A stretch of DNA of 64,000 bases from Bacteroidota bacterium (GTDB lineage Bacteria > Bacteroidota > Bacteroidia > Chitinophagales > Chitinophagaceae). Shown here in pieces: positions 1-8,393 of the stretch. Below the pieces are notes generated by a model. The model saw only the letters and a list, made by a program, of their open reading frames with translations. It searched no databases and had not been told where the DNA came from. Numbering within the stretch: position 1 is the stretch's first letter; the number at the start of each line of letters is the position of its first letter. The position numbers were made by a program, and so were the translations under genes. The stretch lies in assembly GCA_005882315.1 (NCBI GenBank), contig VBAR01000007.1, positions 1 to 64,000 on the forward strand. Reading direction: 5' to 3'.

Positions 1-1
1 C

Positions 2-151
2 TGCAAAACACTTTATGAAAGACTTAGAGCTAATGGAAAAACGGGAAAACAAGCATTAATAGCGGTGTGTAATAAACTTTTAAAACAAGTATTTGCAGTG
101 GTAAAAAACAAAACATTGTATCAACCTAATTATTGCTCAGCTAAACCATAA
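2..151 (+). CDS. IS110-family transposase, C-terminal end (truncated by window edge)
   Basis: An open frame enters from the left edge and ends at a TAA at 149-151, giving 49 residues. The sequence CKTLYERLRANGKTGKQALI followed by AVCNKLLKQ resembles the C-terminal end of IS110/IS116/IS902 transposases, DEDD-type recombinases that move without classical terminal inverted repeats. Only the tail is visible, so I cannot tell whether the element is intact upstream. An integrase stump nearby supports a mobile-element context. The family call rests on a short stretch. Confidence 0.7.
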   Translation, partial: CKTLYERLRANGKTGKQALIAVCNKLLKQVFAVVKNKTLYQPNYCSAKP

Positions 152-190
152 AAAAAATCAATTTTATATTTGGTTTTTTACACAGTTCAT

Positions 191-204
191 GTTGGTTGCA
201 GTTG
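191..204. repeat. Left arm of 14-bp inverted repeat framing the DUF4279 gene
   Basis: GTTGGTTGCAGTTG here matches the reverse complement of 696-709 at 13 of 14 positions. The arm abuts the stop codon of the enclosed gene at 205. No target-site duplication is evident outside the arms. Confidence 0.7.
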
Positions 205-678
205 TTATTTAGTCCGCCATTCGATGTAATGTGAAATGTCTGAAAGTTTCTTAAAATACTCCGTGGTTGTGCCAAAACCAAAATGCTTTTCATTTACATC
301 GAATGTAAGATATATGAAAGTCATAATTTCAAAATCGTCTTTCTGCTCCATCAAAGTCTTAATAATATTCTGTTTCGGAACTAATAAACTAAGAAGTTGG
401 TCAGCATGATTTTCAAACCTATTGCTCTCTGTCAAACTGTTTGAATTTAAAACCCAATGAGTGTTCGGTCGTTTTCTTGTAATAGTTTCTACTTGTCTTG
501 TGGCGGTGTTGAGTTGTTTGCCTTCATAGGTTTCTCCGAAACTCCAACCTCTTGTTGATTGGATTTTCAAAAGGTCAGATAGTGCGTCCAGATTAAGTTT
601 TTTTGTCTTGATAGAATACTGAATTTCTACATCAGAGTAGTCATAGAAACTGTGGTATTGAAGTATTTCATTTTCCAT
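205..678 (-). CDS. DUF4279-like hypothetical protein
   Basis: A 157-residue soluble protein with no signal peptide or membrane segment. An N-terminal beta-strand (VEIQYSIKTKKLNLDALSDL), a glycine-containing turn, a central HWVLNSN strand, a helix with LLSLLVPK and a C-terminal hydrophobic strand (FEIMTFIYLTFD) fit the DUF4279 layout. That family is uncharacterised; some members sit beside toxins and are thought to act as immunity proteins. No toxin partner is visible. The gene lies exactly between two inverted-repeat arms and between transposase and integrase remnants, so it is probably passenger DNA. The family call is moderate. Confidence 0.55.
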   Translation of the reverse strand: MENEILQYHSFYDYSDVEIQYSIKTKKLNLDALSDLLKIQSTRGWSFGETYEGKQLNTATRQVETITRKRPNTHWVLNSNSLTESNRFENHADQLLSLLVPKQNIIKTLMEQKDDFEIMTFIYLTFDVNEKHFGFGTTTEYFKKLSDISHYIEWRTK

Positions 679-695
679 TAGTGATAGTCACGATA

Positions 696-709
696 CAATT
701 GCAACCAAC
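696..709. repeat. Right arm of 14-bp inverted repeat framing the DUF4279 gene
   Basis: CAATTGCAACCAAC is the inverted partner of 191-204. It lies 17 bp upstream of the DUF4279 start codon, so the two arms enclose just that gene, about 519 bp end to end. Confidence 0.7.
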
Positions 710-806
710 ACTCTAATTTATGATATAAGCTGTGATTTATGAAATTCTCGAGCCTTGAAAATCAATAAACTAATGCATTTTGTATTGTTGTTAGTGCAAT
801 CCGTTT

Positions 807-935
807 TTACCATTCCACTGTTTTGCTCTTCCATAATTCATCAAAAGGGCTCGCAATATGTACCAGTTGTTTCTTGCTCACATGAAGATATCGTTCAGTG
901 GTTTTAATATTAAAATGACCTAGTAACTCATTTAT
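807..935 (-). pseudogene. Tyrosine recombinase (phage integrase) C-terminal remnant
   Basis: Read on the minus strand, the frame ending at the stop at 807-809 gives NELLGHFNIKTTERYLHVSK and then KQLVHIASPFDELWKSKTVEW. This is the end of a Xer/phage-type integrase: the LLGH and the catalytic tyrosine in TERYLHVS are present. The catalytic Arg/His box upstream is gone, and recognisable sequence stops about 18 bp from the dapB stop codon. It is a stump left by integration followed by deletion, and it marks the boundary between accessory DNA and the parA-dapB block. Confidence 0.75.
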
Positions 936-952
936 CCAGCAAATACCAGAAA

Positions 953-1669
953 TTACAAGTTCAACACATCTTTCATTCCATAAATTCCTTTCTTTCCTTT
1001 TAAAAATTCTGCTGCAAGCACAGCGCCGAGGGCAAAACCTTTACGGGTATGTGCTGTATGTATGATCTCGATATCATCAATGCCGGATGAGTATTTTACT
1101 TTATGTGTGCCGGGAGCAGGGTCAATCCGTTCACTCAGTATTTCTAATTCTTCGGGGTTATCACTTATATGATTTGCCCATTTTGTTTTGCGGGGTATTA
1201 CTTCCAGTATTTGCTCGGCTAATGTAATAGCAGTGCCACTTGGTGCATCTTTTTTTTCTGTATGATGTATCTCGGTTAGTTGCAGTTCATAATCACTATG
1301 GGGAGCCATCAATGCAGCCAGTCTTTTATTTACTTCAAAGAAAATATTTACACCCACACTAAAATTGCTTGCATATAAAAAAGCCGCCTGATTTTCTTTA
1401 CATAGTTTATGAATTTCTTCTATTTTTTCCAGCCAACCGGTGGATCCGCATACGGTCGGCACACCAAACTGCATCAATTTTTTTATATTTTCATAAGCGC
1501 TATGTGGACTTGTAAATTCAATAGCAGCATCTACAGCAACAAGATTTTCTTTGGTAAATTCATTTGCATTATCAATATCAATTTTTAAGATAACCTGGTG
1601 GCCACGCTGCAGCGCAATTTCTTCGATCGCTTTTCCCATTTTCCCATAGCCGATTAATGCAAGTTTCAT
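953..1669 (-). CDS. dapB: 4-hydroxy-tetrahydrodipicolinate reductase
   Basis: DapB reduces 4-hydroxy-tetrahydrodipicolinate with NAD(P)H in the cytosolic diaminopimelate/lysine pathway, feeding peptidoglycan. The Rossmann loop GYGKMGK is at residues 7-13, a CGSTGW segment at 74-79, and the family signature HHTEKKDAPSGTA at 135-147 carries the catalytic His pair and the Lys. At 238 residues it is slightly shorter than proteobacterial DapB, as is usual in Bacteroidota. It is the last intact gene of the parA-parB-DUF5683-dapB block; lepB, often next in this phylum, is missing and mobile-element debris sits there instead. A TAACTTTG promoter box lies 40 bp upstream. Confidence 0.95.
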   Translation of the reverse strand: MKLALIGYGKMGKAIEEIALQRGHQVILKIDIDNANEFTKENLVAVDAAIEFTSPHSAYENIKKLMQFGVPTVCGSTGWLEKIEEIHKLCKENQAAFLYASNFSVGVNIFFEVNKRLAALMAPHSDYELQLTEIHHTEKKDAPSGTAITLAEQILEVIPRKTKWANHISDNPEELEILSERIDPAPGTHKVKYSSGIDDIEIIHTAHTRKGFALGAVLAAEFLKGKKGIYGMKDVLNL

Positions 1670-1709
1670 TGTTGTTACTGGTTGTTTGAGCTTGTTACTA
1701 AGAATAGCT

Positions 1710-1717
1710 CAAAGTTA
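1710..1717 (-). promoter_or_regulatory. Bacteroidota -7 promoter box for dapB
   Basis: On the minus strand this reads TAACTTTG, matching the TAnnTTTG consensus of the Bacteroidota housekeeping sigma factor. It ends 40 bp before the dapB ATG. A T-rich stretch about 20 bp further upstream could serve as the -33 element, but that match is weak. Confidence 0.5.
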
Positions 1718-1755
1718 TAAATAACGATAAACCAAAAACCATAAACGATAAACTA

Positions 1756-2370
1756 TTATTTGAAACTGAGTATAAGGCTGAGTCCATTTGTTTTGGCAAA
1801 ATCACTATAGCCTGGTCTTATTTTCAGTGAGAGATCGGGACTTACATCAAAACTTTTCAGGTGGGCATCTACTGCTGCATCCACTACATTTAGTCCCCAT
1901 ATAAGCAAGAAGAAAACAGCGGAGTAATCAATATCTCTTCGGTACTGATCACGATAATAGCGTAATGATTCTTCGCTTAACGGTTTTAGATCATTACGGA
2001 CCTTGTCATACTTTGCTGAATCGGTTTTAAATACCCGCATATTGTATTTTACAGTATAGGCATACCGGGTGTCCTGGTACTGACCAAGATTAAAAGCGAA
2101 TATACTACCGGTTATAGCCAATCCTGTATATACTATCGGCACTTTCCAGTATTTTTTATTGTAGATCTGTCCAAGCCCGGGTACTATGGCCGAACGAATT
2201 GCGGCTTTTTTCGGGCTATGTTCTTTCTTTTTTGCTGTATCAGCTTTAATTGGAACCGTAACAACAGAATCTTTTTTCAGAACAGGTTTATTATTCGGTG
2301 GGGCATCTTGAGAAAAAACATTCCCGGATAACACAAATAGAAATATTATAAGGGAAGAAAAAAGCTTCAT
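1756..2370 (-). CDS. DUF5683 family membrane protein
   Basis: A 204-residue envelope protein of unknown function. It has an N-terminal signal peptide (FSSLIIFLFVLSGNVFSQ), a charged linker, then the DUF5683 core beginning KKAAIRSAIVPGLGQIYNKK (a GLGQIYNKKYW motif also seen in TM2-like small membrane proteins) and two predicted membrane segments around residues 78-94 and 152-168. It sits between parB and dapB with short spacers (33 and 86 bp), its usual place in Bacteroidota. The context suggests co-transcription with the chromosome-partition genes; a role there is not shown. Confidence 0.85.
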   Translation of the reverse strand: MKLFSSLIIFLFVLSGNVFSQDAPPNNKPVLKKDSVVTVPIKADTAKKKEHSPKKAAIRSAIVPGLGQIYNKKYWKVPIVYTGLAITGSIFAFNLGQYQDTRYAYTVKYNMRVFKTDSAKYDKVRNDLKPLSEESLRYYRDQYRRDIDYSAVFFLLIWGLNVVDAAVDAHLKSFDVSPDLSLKIRPGYSDFAKTNGLSLILSFK

Positions 2371-2403
2371 TCGCTGTATCAGATTACTTAATAGAGAAGC
2401 GGT

Positions 2404-3321
2404 TTAATCAATCGTTACATTCATTTGCCGGAGAATATTATTTAACTCTTCAACTGAATAATATTCCATAGTGATCTGACCGCTATTATTTTTGTCGTGC
2501 CTCAGTTTTACCCTTGTACTGAAATGGGATGCTAATTTATCTTCAATTTTCTGAAAGGCAGGATCTAGATTGCTTTTTGTAGCTTTTTTAACGATACCGG
2601 CATCTTTGTACATGTTTCTTACCAGGGCTTCTGTCTGCCGGACTGATAACCCTTTTTCTTTTACCTCTTCAAAGATGAAAAGTTGTTTATCAATTGTATC
2701 TACATTGATGATGGCCCTTGCATGTCCCATACTTATTTCGCCATTACGTACGGCAATCTGTATATCGGGCGGTAGTTTTAATAAACGAATAAAATTTGCA
2801 ACGGTACTTCTGTCCTTACCCATCCGCTCGGCTACATTTTCCTGTGTGTAACTGAGCTCATCCATCATTCGTTTATAGCTGAGTGCAATTTCAATTGCAT
2901 TCAGATCTTCACGTTGCAGATTTTCAAGTAAGGCGAGTTCTAATAACTGCGCATCATTGGCCTGGCGGATATAAGCAGGTATGTCAACCAATCCAGCAAT
3001 CTTTGCTGCACGCCATCTTCTTTCACCAGCAATCAAACGATAACGGCCTGATGGTAATCTTGAAACGGTTACCGGTTGTACGATATCATGCAGGCGTATT
3101 GAATTAGCAAGATCATTCAATGCATTCTCATCAAAATCACGACGTGGTTGTTTGGGATTGGTGTCAATTTCATTGATCGGAATACGATTGGTACCCGTTA
3201 CAGTTTCAACGACAGCAGTTTTCAAATGCCCGCTGCTTGTTTTTAGATCAGTATCGATACTTTGTAATAAGGAGCGGATTCCTTTGCCAAGTAATTCCTT
3301 ATTTTGTTTTGGATTGTTCAT
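2404..3321 (-). CDS. parB: Chromosome-partitioning protein ParB
   Basis: ParB binds parS sites, spreads along DNA with CTP, and works with ParA in chromosome segregation. The sequence shows the ParB/Srx nuclease-like domain with GERRWRA and ENLQREDLN, then a helix-turn-helix (YTQENVAERMGKDRSTVANF) and a C-terminal dimerisation region. I place the start at the ATG giving MNNPKQNKELLGKGIRSLL, where family similarity begins. A GTG at 3363 overlapping the parA stop (GTGA) and an ATG at 3336 are alternatives, adding 14 or 5 residues. Co-transcribed with parA. Confidence 0.93.
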   Translation of the reverse strand: MNNPKQNKELLGKGIRSLLQSIDTDLKTSSGHLKTAVVETVTGTNRIPINEIDTNPKQPRRDFDENALNDLANSIRLHDIVQPVTVSRLPSGRYRLIAGERRWRAAKIAGLVDIPAYIRQANDAQLLELALLENLQREDLNAIEIALSYKRMMDELSYTQENVAERMGKDRSTVANFIRLLKLPPDIQIAVRNGEISMGHARAIINVDTIDKQLFIFEEVKEKGLSVRQTEALVRNMYKDAGIVKKATKSNLDPAFQKIEDKLASHFSTRVKLRHDKNNSGQITMEYYSVEELNNILRQMNVTID

Positions 3322-3359
3322 GCGTTCATTGTTCATAGTTGCGAGATCAGAGAGCTGCC

Positions 3360-4163
3360 TCACAGTTCGAGAATTCTTTCTTCATTTTTGATCTTGGTCA
3401 TATCATTCTTTTGCAAAATCTCTTTTGCAAGATTGAGATAGTTCATTGCTCCTTTACTGTTTGCATCGTAAAGTATCACAGGTTTGCCAACACTTGGAGC
3501 TTCACTTAATTTTGAATTTCGGTGAATGATCGTACTGAAAACAATTTCTTCAAAATGTTTTCTTACTTCACTTACTACCTGGTTACATAAACGTAAGCGG
3601 CCATCATACATTGTCATCAGGATGCCTTCGATCTGTAATTCAATATTCAGACGGCTTTGCACAATTTTAATTGTGTTGAGCAATTTGCCCAGACCTTCCA
3701 GTGCAAAAAATTCACATTGTACAGGAACTATTACAGAATCAGCGGCCACTAATGCATTTACCGTGATTAAACCTAACGATGGTGAACAGTCAATAATGAT
3801 AAACTCATAATCATTGCGTAAAGGCTCCAACAAATTTTGCAATACCATTTCCCGGTTGGGATAGTTGATCATTTCAATTTCTGCACCTACCAAGTCAATA
3901 TGTGAGGGAATAAGATCAAGATTGGGTATTTCTGTTTTTAATACTACATCTTTTGCCTTTGTCTCGTTTACCATACAGTCATACAAGCTCTGCGTTACAT
4001 TGTGCAGGTCGAAGCCGAGGCCAGAAGTGCTGTTGGCTTGCGGGTCCGCATCTACGAGTAATGTTCTGTATTCGAGTACGCCTAAGCTTGCGGCCAGGTT
4101 GATAGCCGTTGTGGTTTTACCCACACCTCCTTTCTGATTTGCTACGCCGATTATTCTTGCCAT
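3360..4163 (-). CDS. parA: Chromosome-partitioning ATPase ParA (Soj)
   Basis: A cytosolic Walker ATPase that binds DNA nonspecifically and moves ParB-parS complexes. The deviant Walker A motif KGGVGKTTT is at residues 11-19, followed by [13 protein letters not shown] and the Walker B region [12 protein letters not shown]. The 267-residue length is typical of chromosomal ParA. It heads the parA-parB-DUF5683-dapB run and its TGA overlaps a possible GTG start of parB, which suggests translational coupling. Confidence 0.95.
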   Translation of the reverse strand: MARIIGVANQKGGVGKTTTAINLAASLGVLEYRTLLVDADPQANSTSGLGFDLHNVTQSLYDCMVNETKAKDVVLKTEIPNLDLIPSHIDLVGAEIEMINYPNREMVLQNLLEPLRNDYEFIIIDCSPSLGLITVNALVAADSVIVPVQCEFFALEGLGKLLNTIKIVQSRLNIELQIEGILMTMYDGRLRLCNQVVSEVRKHFEEIVFSTIIHRNSKLSEAPSVGKPVILYDANSKGAMNYLNLAKEILQKNDMTKIKNEERILEL

Positions 4164-4190
4164 GTGCCTCTTCCTCTTCGGATTGTGATT

Positions 4191-4874
4191 TTAATTGATA
4201 GAAATTGTTTCTCCTATTTTGGGTAAATGCAATTTACAACCAGTTTCTTCAAATGATTTTGTCGCTTTAGCGTGGTCTATTTTTATAAACCCAAATGTGT
4301 CATAGTGAACACCGACAACATTTTTACAATCAATCATTTTCGCAGCCTCTGTTGCATCTGCATAGCCCATGGTAAAATTGTCGCCAATGGGTAAAACGGC
4401 AAAATTAAGTTTTACCCATTTAGGAATAAGCTGCATATCCAGCGTAAGGGCCGTATCGCCGCTATAGTAGAAATTCCCCTCGCTGCTGTAAATAATGAAA
4501 CCCATTGGGTTGCCACCATAGCTTCCATCCGGTAAGCCGCTACTATGATGTGCTACCGTACATTTTACTTTGAATTCACCGAAATCCCAACTTCCGCCGG
4601 TATTCATCGGGTGAATATTTTTAAGCCCTTTTTTACTCAGCCACTCATAAACTTCCCAATTGCAAACTACTTTGGCGCCTGTCATTTCTGCAAGGGCAAT
4701 ACAATCGGCAATATGATCAGCATGTCCATGCGAAACAAGAATATAGTCTGCCTGTATATTCGCTAGTTCGATATTACTGGCAAGTTCATTATGTGTAATA
4801 AAAGGATCAAACAAAAGGTTTTTACCATTTGTTACTACCGAAAAAGTGGAGTGACCGTAGTAAGTGAATTTCAT
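4191..4874 (-). CDS. Metal-dependent hydrolase, UPF0173 / metallo-beta-lactamase fold
   Basis: A cytosolic 227-residue protein of the UlaG/UPF0173 branch of the metallo-beta-lactamase superfamily. It starts MKFTYYGHSTFSVV, has the HGHADH metal motif at residues 49-54, a second metal region with AHHSSG, and YSGDTAL supplying the bridging Asp. It ends with GVHYDTFGFIKID, a family hallmark. The physiological substrate is unknown. It lies 27 bp upstream of parA on the same strand and has its own TATATTTG box 18 bp before the ATG, so it may begin the transcript that includes parA. Confidence 0.88.
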   Translation of the reverse strand: MKFTYYGHSTFSVVTNGKNLLFDPFITHNELASNIELANIQADYILVSHGHADHIADCIALAEMTGAKVVCNWEVYEWLSKKGLKNIHPMNTGGSWDFGEFKVKCTVAHHSSGLPDGSYGGNPMGFIIYSSEGNFYYSGDTALTLDMQLIPKWVKLNFAVLPIGDNFTMGYADATEAAKMIDCKNVVGVHYDTFGFIKIDHAKATKSFEETGCKLHLPKIGETISIN

Positions 4875-4892
4875 TGTGCTTGTTTATGTGGG

Positions 4893-4900
4893 CAAATATA
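4893..4900 (-). promoter_or_regulatory. Bacteroidota -7 promoter box for the UPF0173 gene
   Basis: Reads TATATTTG on the minus strand, a perfect TAnnTTTG match 18 bp before the start codon of the downstream hydrolase. Confidence 0.5.
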
Positions 4901-4935
4901 ACTTTTCGTAAGTAGTGGTGGCACGCAGGTTTCAC

Positions 4936-4943
4936 TAAATTTG
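4936..4943 (+). promoter_or_regulatory. Bacteroidota -7 box at the metallophosphoesterase start
   Basis: TAAATTTG matches TAnnTTTG and touches the ATG at 4944. Transcription would begin a few bases downstream, so the ATG at 4953 is the likelier start and the 5' leader would be almost absent. Confidence 0.4.
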
Positions 4944-4952
4944 ATGCTTATC

Positions 4953-6257
4953 ATGCGAAACACAACCTTCTGGTGGATGTTGATTGGCTTTATGGTGTTG
5001 CTGGATATTTATATATTCCAGGTTGTAAGATTTCTGTCACATTCAGCTAATTCAAAAACAAAAATTATCATTTACTCTGCTTACTGGGTTCTTTCGGCCG
5101 GAGCTATTATTGTATTGTTGTTACTTCCTTATTTTAAATTTGAGAACCAGGCAAAATTTATCCGTACTACCATCTTTGCTATTATAGCCGGGTTATTTTT
5201 TGCAAAACTCATAGCTGCTGTTTTCTTTTTGTTGGATGATGTGAGACGGGCCATTCAATGGGTTGCCGGCAAAATATTTTTTCGTGGTACAGAAGCAGAG
5301 GCGTTACAGGAAAGCGACGGCATTTCCCGTTCTGCGTTTCTCAGTTGGGCAGGTATTGCAATGGGAGGTGGGTTGTTTGGTACACTGATCTACGGTTTTG
5401 GAAATAAATACAATTATCAACTTCGCAAAGAACAGCTCGCATTTAAAGATTTGCCTGCATCATTCAAAGGATTAAAAATTATCCAGATATCGGATCTCCA
5501 TTCAGGAAGTTTTACTGATAAAGCATCTGTGCAAAAAGGTATTGATAAAATTCTTGCTACGCAACCAGATATTATTTTATTTACCGGTGACCTTGTGAAT
5601 AATACTGCGGGTGAAATGGATGAATACAAGGATCTTTTTGTTCATTTGAAAGCTCCCTTAGGCGTTTATTCAGTCCTGGGTAATCATGATTATGGCGATT
5701 ACGTCCGACCCTGGCCCGACCATGATGATGAACACAGTAAAAGAGAAGAAGCGGCAGGAAAAAAATTGTGGACACCGCTTCAGTATGAGAATTTGGAAAA
5801 ACTAAAGCGGGTACATGCAGGCATGGGCTGGCGATTGCTGATGGATGAACATGTGGTAATTGAAAAAAACGGAGACAAGATCGCCATATTGGGTGTACAA
5901 AACTGGAGTGCAAAAGGAAGTTTTCATCGCTATGGAGATCTGACAAAGGCATACGCTGGTTCTGAAGAACATTCTTTTAAAATATTGATGAGTCATGACC
6001 CGTCACATTGGGAAGCTGAAGTACTGAAAAAGTACCCCGATATACATCTCATGCTCTCGGGCCATACACATGGCATGCAGTTCGGGGTGGAAATACCAGG
6101 AATAAAATGGAGCCCTGTTCAATATATCTATAACCAATGGGCAGGGTTGTATGAAAAAGATCATCAGAAATTGTATGTGAACAGGGGATTTGGCTTTATC
6201 GGCTACCCGGGTCGGGTGGGCATTTTGCCCGAAATTACTTTGATTGAGCTAGTTTAA
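4953..6257 (+). CDS. Membrane-anchored metallophosphoesterase
   Basis: A calcineurin-like phosphoesterase of the YkuE/YaeI type with a membrane N-terminus. Counted from the upstream in-frame start, hydrophobic helices cover about residues 10-28, 42-63, 75-97 and 133-152. The catalytic domain shows the metal motifs ISDLHSG (183-189), GDLVNN (216-221), GNHDYGD (247-253) and GHTHG (374-378), all intact. Bacterial relatives act on UDP-diacylglucosamine-type or other phosphodiesters; the substrate here is unknown. In-frame TTG (4941) and ATG (4944) starts exist, but the promoter box overlaps them. Transcribed away from the UPF0173 gene. Confidence 0.88.
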   Translation: MRNTTFWWMLIGFMVLLDIYIFQVVRFLSHSANSKTKIIIYSAYWVLSAGAIIVLLLLPYFKFENQAKFIRTTIFAIIAGLFFAKLIAAVFFLLDDVRRAIQWVAGKIFFRGTEAEALQESDGISRSAFLSWAGIAMGGGLFGTLIYGFGNKYNYQLRKEQLAFKDLPASFKGLKIIQISDLHSGSFTDKASVQKGIDKILATQPDIILFTGDLVNNTAGEMDEYKDLFVHLKAPLGVYSVLGNHDYGDYVRPWPDHDDEHSKREEAAGKKLWTPLQYENLEKLKRVHAGMGWRLLMDEHVVIEKNGDKIAILGVQNWSAKGSFHRYGDLTKAYAGSEEHSFKILMSHDPSHWEAEVLKKYPDIHLMLSGHTHGMQFGVEIPGIKWSPVQYIYNQWAGLYEKDHQKLYVNRGFGFIGYPGRVGILPEITLIELV

Positions 6258-6399
6258 ATAGAGATTTGAGTACTTAAAGTCCAATATTTGGCTACTTGTC
6301 TCGTTTTATTAGGGATTCTTTTACATTTTTTAAACCCGGTTGGAGCTCTCAGGTCATAGGCCTGTAATTACAAAAGCCCTAAGCCAGGGCTTACTGCCA

Positions 6400-7458
6400 A
6401 TGATTCGAATCATCGTAATACTATTGGTCCTAACGACCACTACTGCCACCGTTTATCCCCAGGGAGTACCGGCTGATACCACATTGACACCGCCACAGGT
6501 TTTCAAAAACGATACACTTGATAAATTAGCTATTGACACCTCAGTGGATTATGATTTGTTGATGAATGATCTTGAAAGTTTTCTCGATTCTTTACTTGCT
6601 CCCAAAAGTTATTTTATTGCTAACCTTGCAATAGGAAGGGGCTTTTACAGTTTTGAAAGAAAATCGTCTTTATATCTCGAAACAGCCCAAAAGCTCACTT
6701 ATATACCCACCTTTGGATACTACAATAAATCAGGTTTTGGAATTTCCACTATTGGTTTTTTAATGAATGATGATGTGAATATGAATTTTTATCAATTCGC
6801 GATCAGCCCTTCTTATGACTATCTGAAAAATAAAAAACTCACAACCGGTATTTCATATACAAGGTATTTTAGCAAAGACTCTTTGCCATTTTATACTTCT
6901 CCTTTGGAAAATGAACTCTATGCTTATTTCGCATGGAGAAAATTCTGGGTAAAACCATCTATACAGGTTAGCTATGGCTGGGGTACAAGAAAAGAATATA
7001 TGGAACGGGAAGAGCAGATCAATTCATTGCGTTTACGTCCGAGAGGATATACTTTCATCAATTCTACCGAATCTATTTCTGATTTTAATGTTACAGGTTC
7101 GTTGCGTAAAGACTTTTATTGGCTGAATGTGTTTGCCTATAATGATCATATCCGCTTTACTCCGCAGGCATCAATCAATTTCGGTACGCAGAAATTCGGA
7201 TTCAATCAATCAAGCACCACCTATGCTCAGCTGATACGCAGTACCGGCCCATCTACGAATATCATTTACAATTCAGAGAATGTTTACCTCGATGATAATA
7301 TTAAGTTTCAGCCTCTTTCATGGGCACTTTTCTTAAAAGCTGAGTATTCAGTAGGAAAATTTTTCATTCAGCCACAATTCATCCTTGATTATTATTATCC
7401 TGCAGCCACCAATAACTTCACTACGCTTTTCAATGTAAATCTTGGTGTGATCTTCTGA
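6400..7458 (+). CDS. Putative outer-membrane beta-barrel protein of unknown family
   Basis: The frame is open from a TTG at 6340, but a signal peptide begins at the ATG at 6400 (MIRIIVILLVLTTTTATVYP), so I start it there. The mature part, about 330 residues, alternates short hydrophobic strands rich in Tyr/Phe/Gly with polar turns and ends in an aromatic strand (FNVNLGVIF), as expected for an outer-membrane barrel. I do not recognise a named family. It stands alone between the metallophosphoesterase and a PorT-like gene. Confidence 0.65.
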   Translation: MIRIIVILLVLTTTTATVYPQGVPADTTLTPPQVFKNDTLDKLAIDTSVDYDLLMNDLESFLDSLLAPKSYFIANLAIGRGFYSFERKSSLYLETAQKLTYIPTFGYYNKSGFGISTIGFLMNDDVNMNFYQFAISPSYDYLKNKKLTTGISYTRYFSKDSLPFYTSPLENELYAYFAWRKFWVKPSIQVSYGWGTRKEYMEREEQINSLRLRPRGYTFINSTESISDFNVTGSLRKDFYWLNVFAYNDHIRFTPQASINFGTQKFGFNQSSTTYAQLIRSTGPSTNIIYNSENVYLDDNIKFQPLSWALFLKAEYSVGKFFIQPQFILDYYYPAATNNFTTLFNVNLGVIF

Positions 7459-7642
7459 TTTTAAGAAAAGTTTTCAAGGGCTGTTCACAATAATATTCTG
7501 TGCATACAGTTCTCTTGTTATAGTTTGCATCCATTAGATAAAAATTAACACCGGCGCGGGTTACATGGCACTATACTTGGAAAAATAATAGACGTGATTT
7601 CGAAGCAAGCCGTGTGATTTTTTTAATCAAAAAATTCTAACA

Positions 7643-8230
7643 ATGAAAACAAAGTTTTTATTCCTCTCTGCCGCACTCTTATTTTCTTTTGCCTCCATGG
7701 CCCAGTTCCATATTGGCGCCAAAGCCGGGGCAAATATTTCCAAAGTAGAAGGTCATTCATTCAACGACCAGTTCAAATATGGCTACCATCTCGGTGGTTT
7801 TATGGAAATACCCATTAGCAAAAAACTTACGATACAACCGGAAGTATTGTTTAACCAGTATTCAACTGTACTGGACAGCAGTTATAAGAATATTTATGAT
7901 GGAGTATTCAGTTCCCAAAACGGAACTAATATCAAACTGAATTATCTATCTATTCCCATCCTTCTGGAATATAAAATGGCTAGTTTTTTCCGGCTGCAGG
8001 CTGGGCCTCAATTTGGTATATTGATCGACCAGGACAGGAATTTATTGCAAAATGGAGGCGATGCATTTAGAAGAGGTGATTTATCGATGCTTGCGGGAGC
8101 GGAGATACAAATAATGAAACTCAGGATCACAGGACGATACGCAATAGGACTTTCAAATATTAATGATATTGACAACCAGGACAAATGGACAAACCAGGGT
8201 TTCCAGTTGTCTCTCGGATTGGCACTTTAG
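7643..8230 (+). CDS. PorT-family outer-membrane beta-barrel protein
   Basis: A 195-residue secreted barrel: signal peptide MKTKFLFLSAALLFSFASMA, then FHIGAKAGANISKVEG, the usual opening of the Bacteroidota outer-membrane beta-barrel (PF13568-type) family, and the conserved PEVLFNQ and KLNYLSIPILLEYK motifs. The last strand ends in an aromatic/leucine pattern. Function is unknown; most members are abundant porin-like proteins with no assigned ligand. A strong terminator follows directly. A paralogue lies at 22031-22594. Confidence 0.82.
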   Translation: MKTKFLFLSAALLFSFASMAQFHIGAKAGANISKVEGHSFNDQFKYGYHLGGFMEIPISKKLTIQPEVLFNQYSTVLDSSYKNIYDGVFSSQNGTNIKLNYLSIPILLEYKMASFFRLQAGPQFGILIDQDRNLLQNGGDAFRRGDLSMLAGAEIQIMKLRITGRYAIGLSNINDIDNQDKWTNQGFQLSLGLAL

Positions 8231-8260
8231 CATATAAAATCTCAAGCTTTGAAAAACAGC

Positions 8261-8291
8261 AGCCCTTCTGTCAGCAGAAGGGCTTTTTTAT
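8261..8291 (+). terminator. Rho-independent terminator after the PorT-like gene
   Basis: A perfect 10-bp stem (AGCCCTTCTG, loop TCAG, CAGAAGGGCT) followed by a run of six T. It lies 30 bp past the stop codon at 8230. Confidence 0.9.
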
Positions 8292-8307
8292 TGTAATGGC
8301 ATCATAC

Positions 8308-8338
8308 TTGACAACCATAGATTCACATTGTATATTTA
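8308..8338 (+). promoter_or_regulatory. Putative lon promoter
   Basis: TTGAC at 8308-8312 and TATATTTA at 8331-8338 have the spacing of the Bacteroidota -33/-7 pair; the last base of the -7 box differs from TAnnTTTG. It lies downstream of the preceding terminator and about 55 bp before the lon ATG. Confidence 0.45.
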
Positions 8339-8393
8339 ACCCCCTGTCCCCGTACATGCTGAACTGACAGGATAACTTAAACAGGAAAGGCTT

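Noticed and set aside
2570-4137. Long plus-strand frames opposite parA and parB
   Set aside because: They are antisense to well-supported genes and encode no recognisable proteins.
4941-4943. TTG start for the metallophosphoesterase
   Set aside because: It lies inside a TAAATTTG promoter box; the ATG at 4953 begins the membrane segment just as well.
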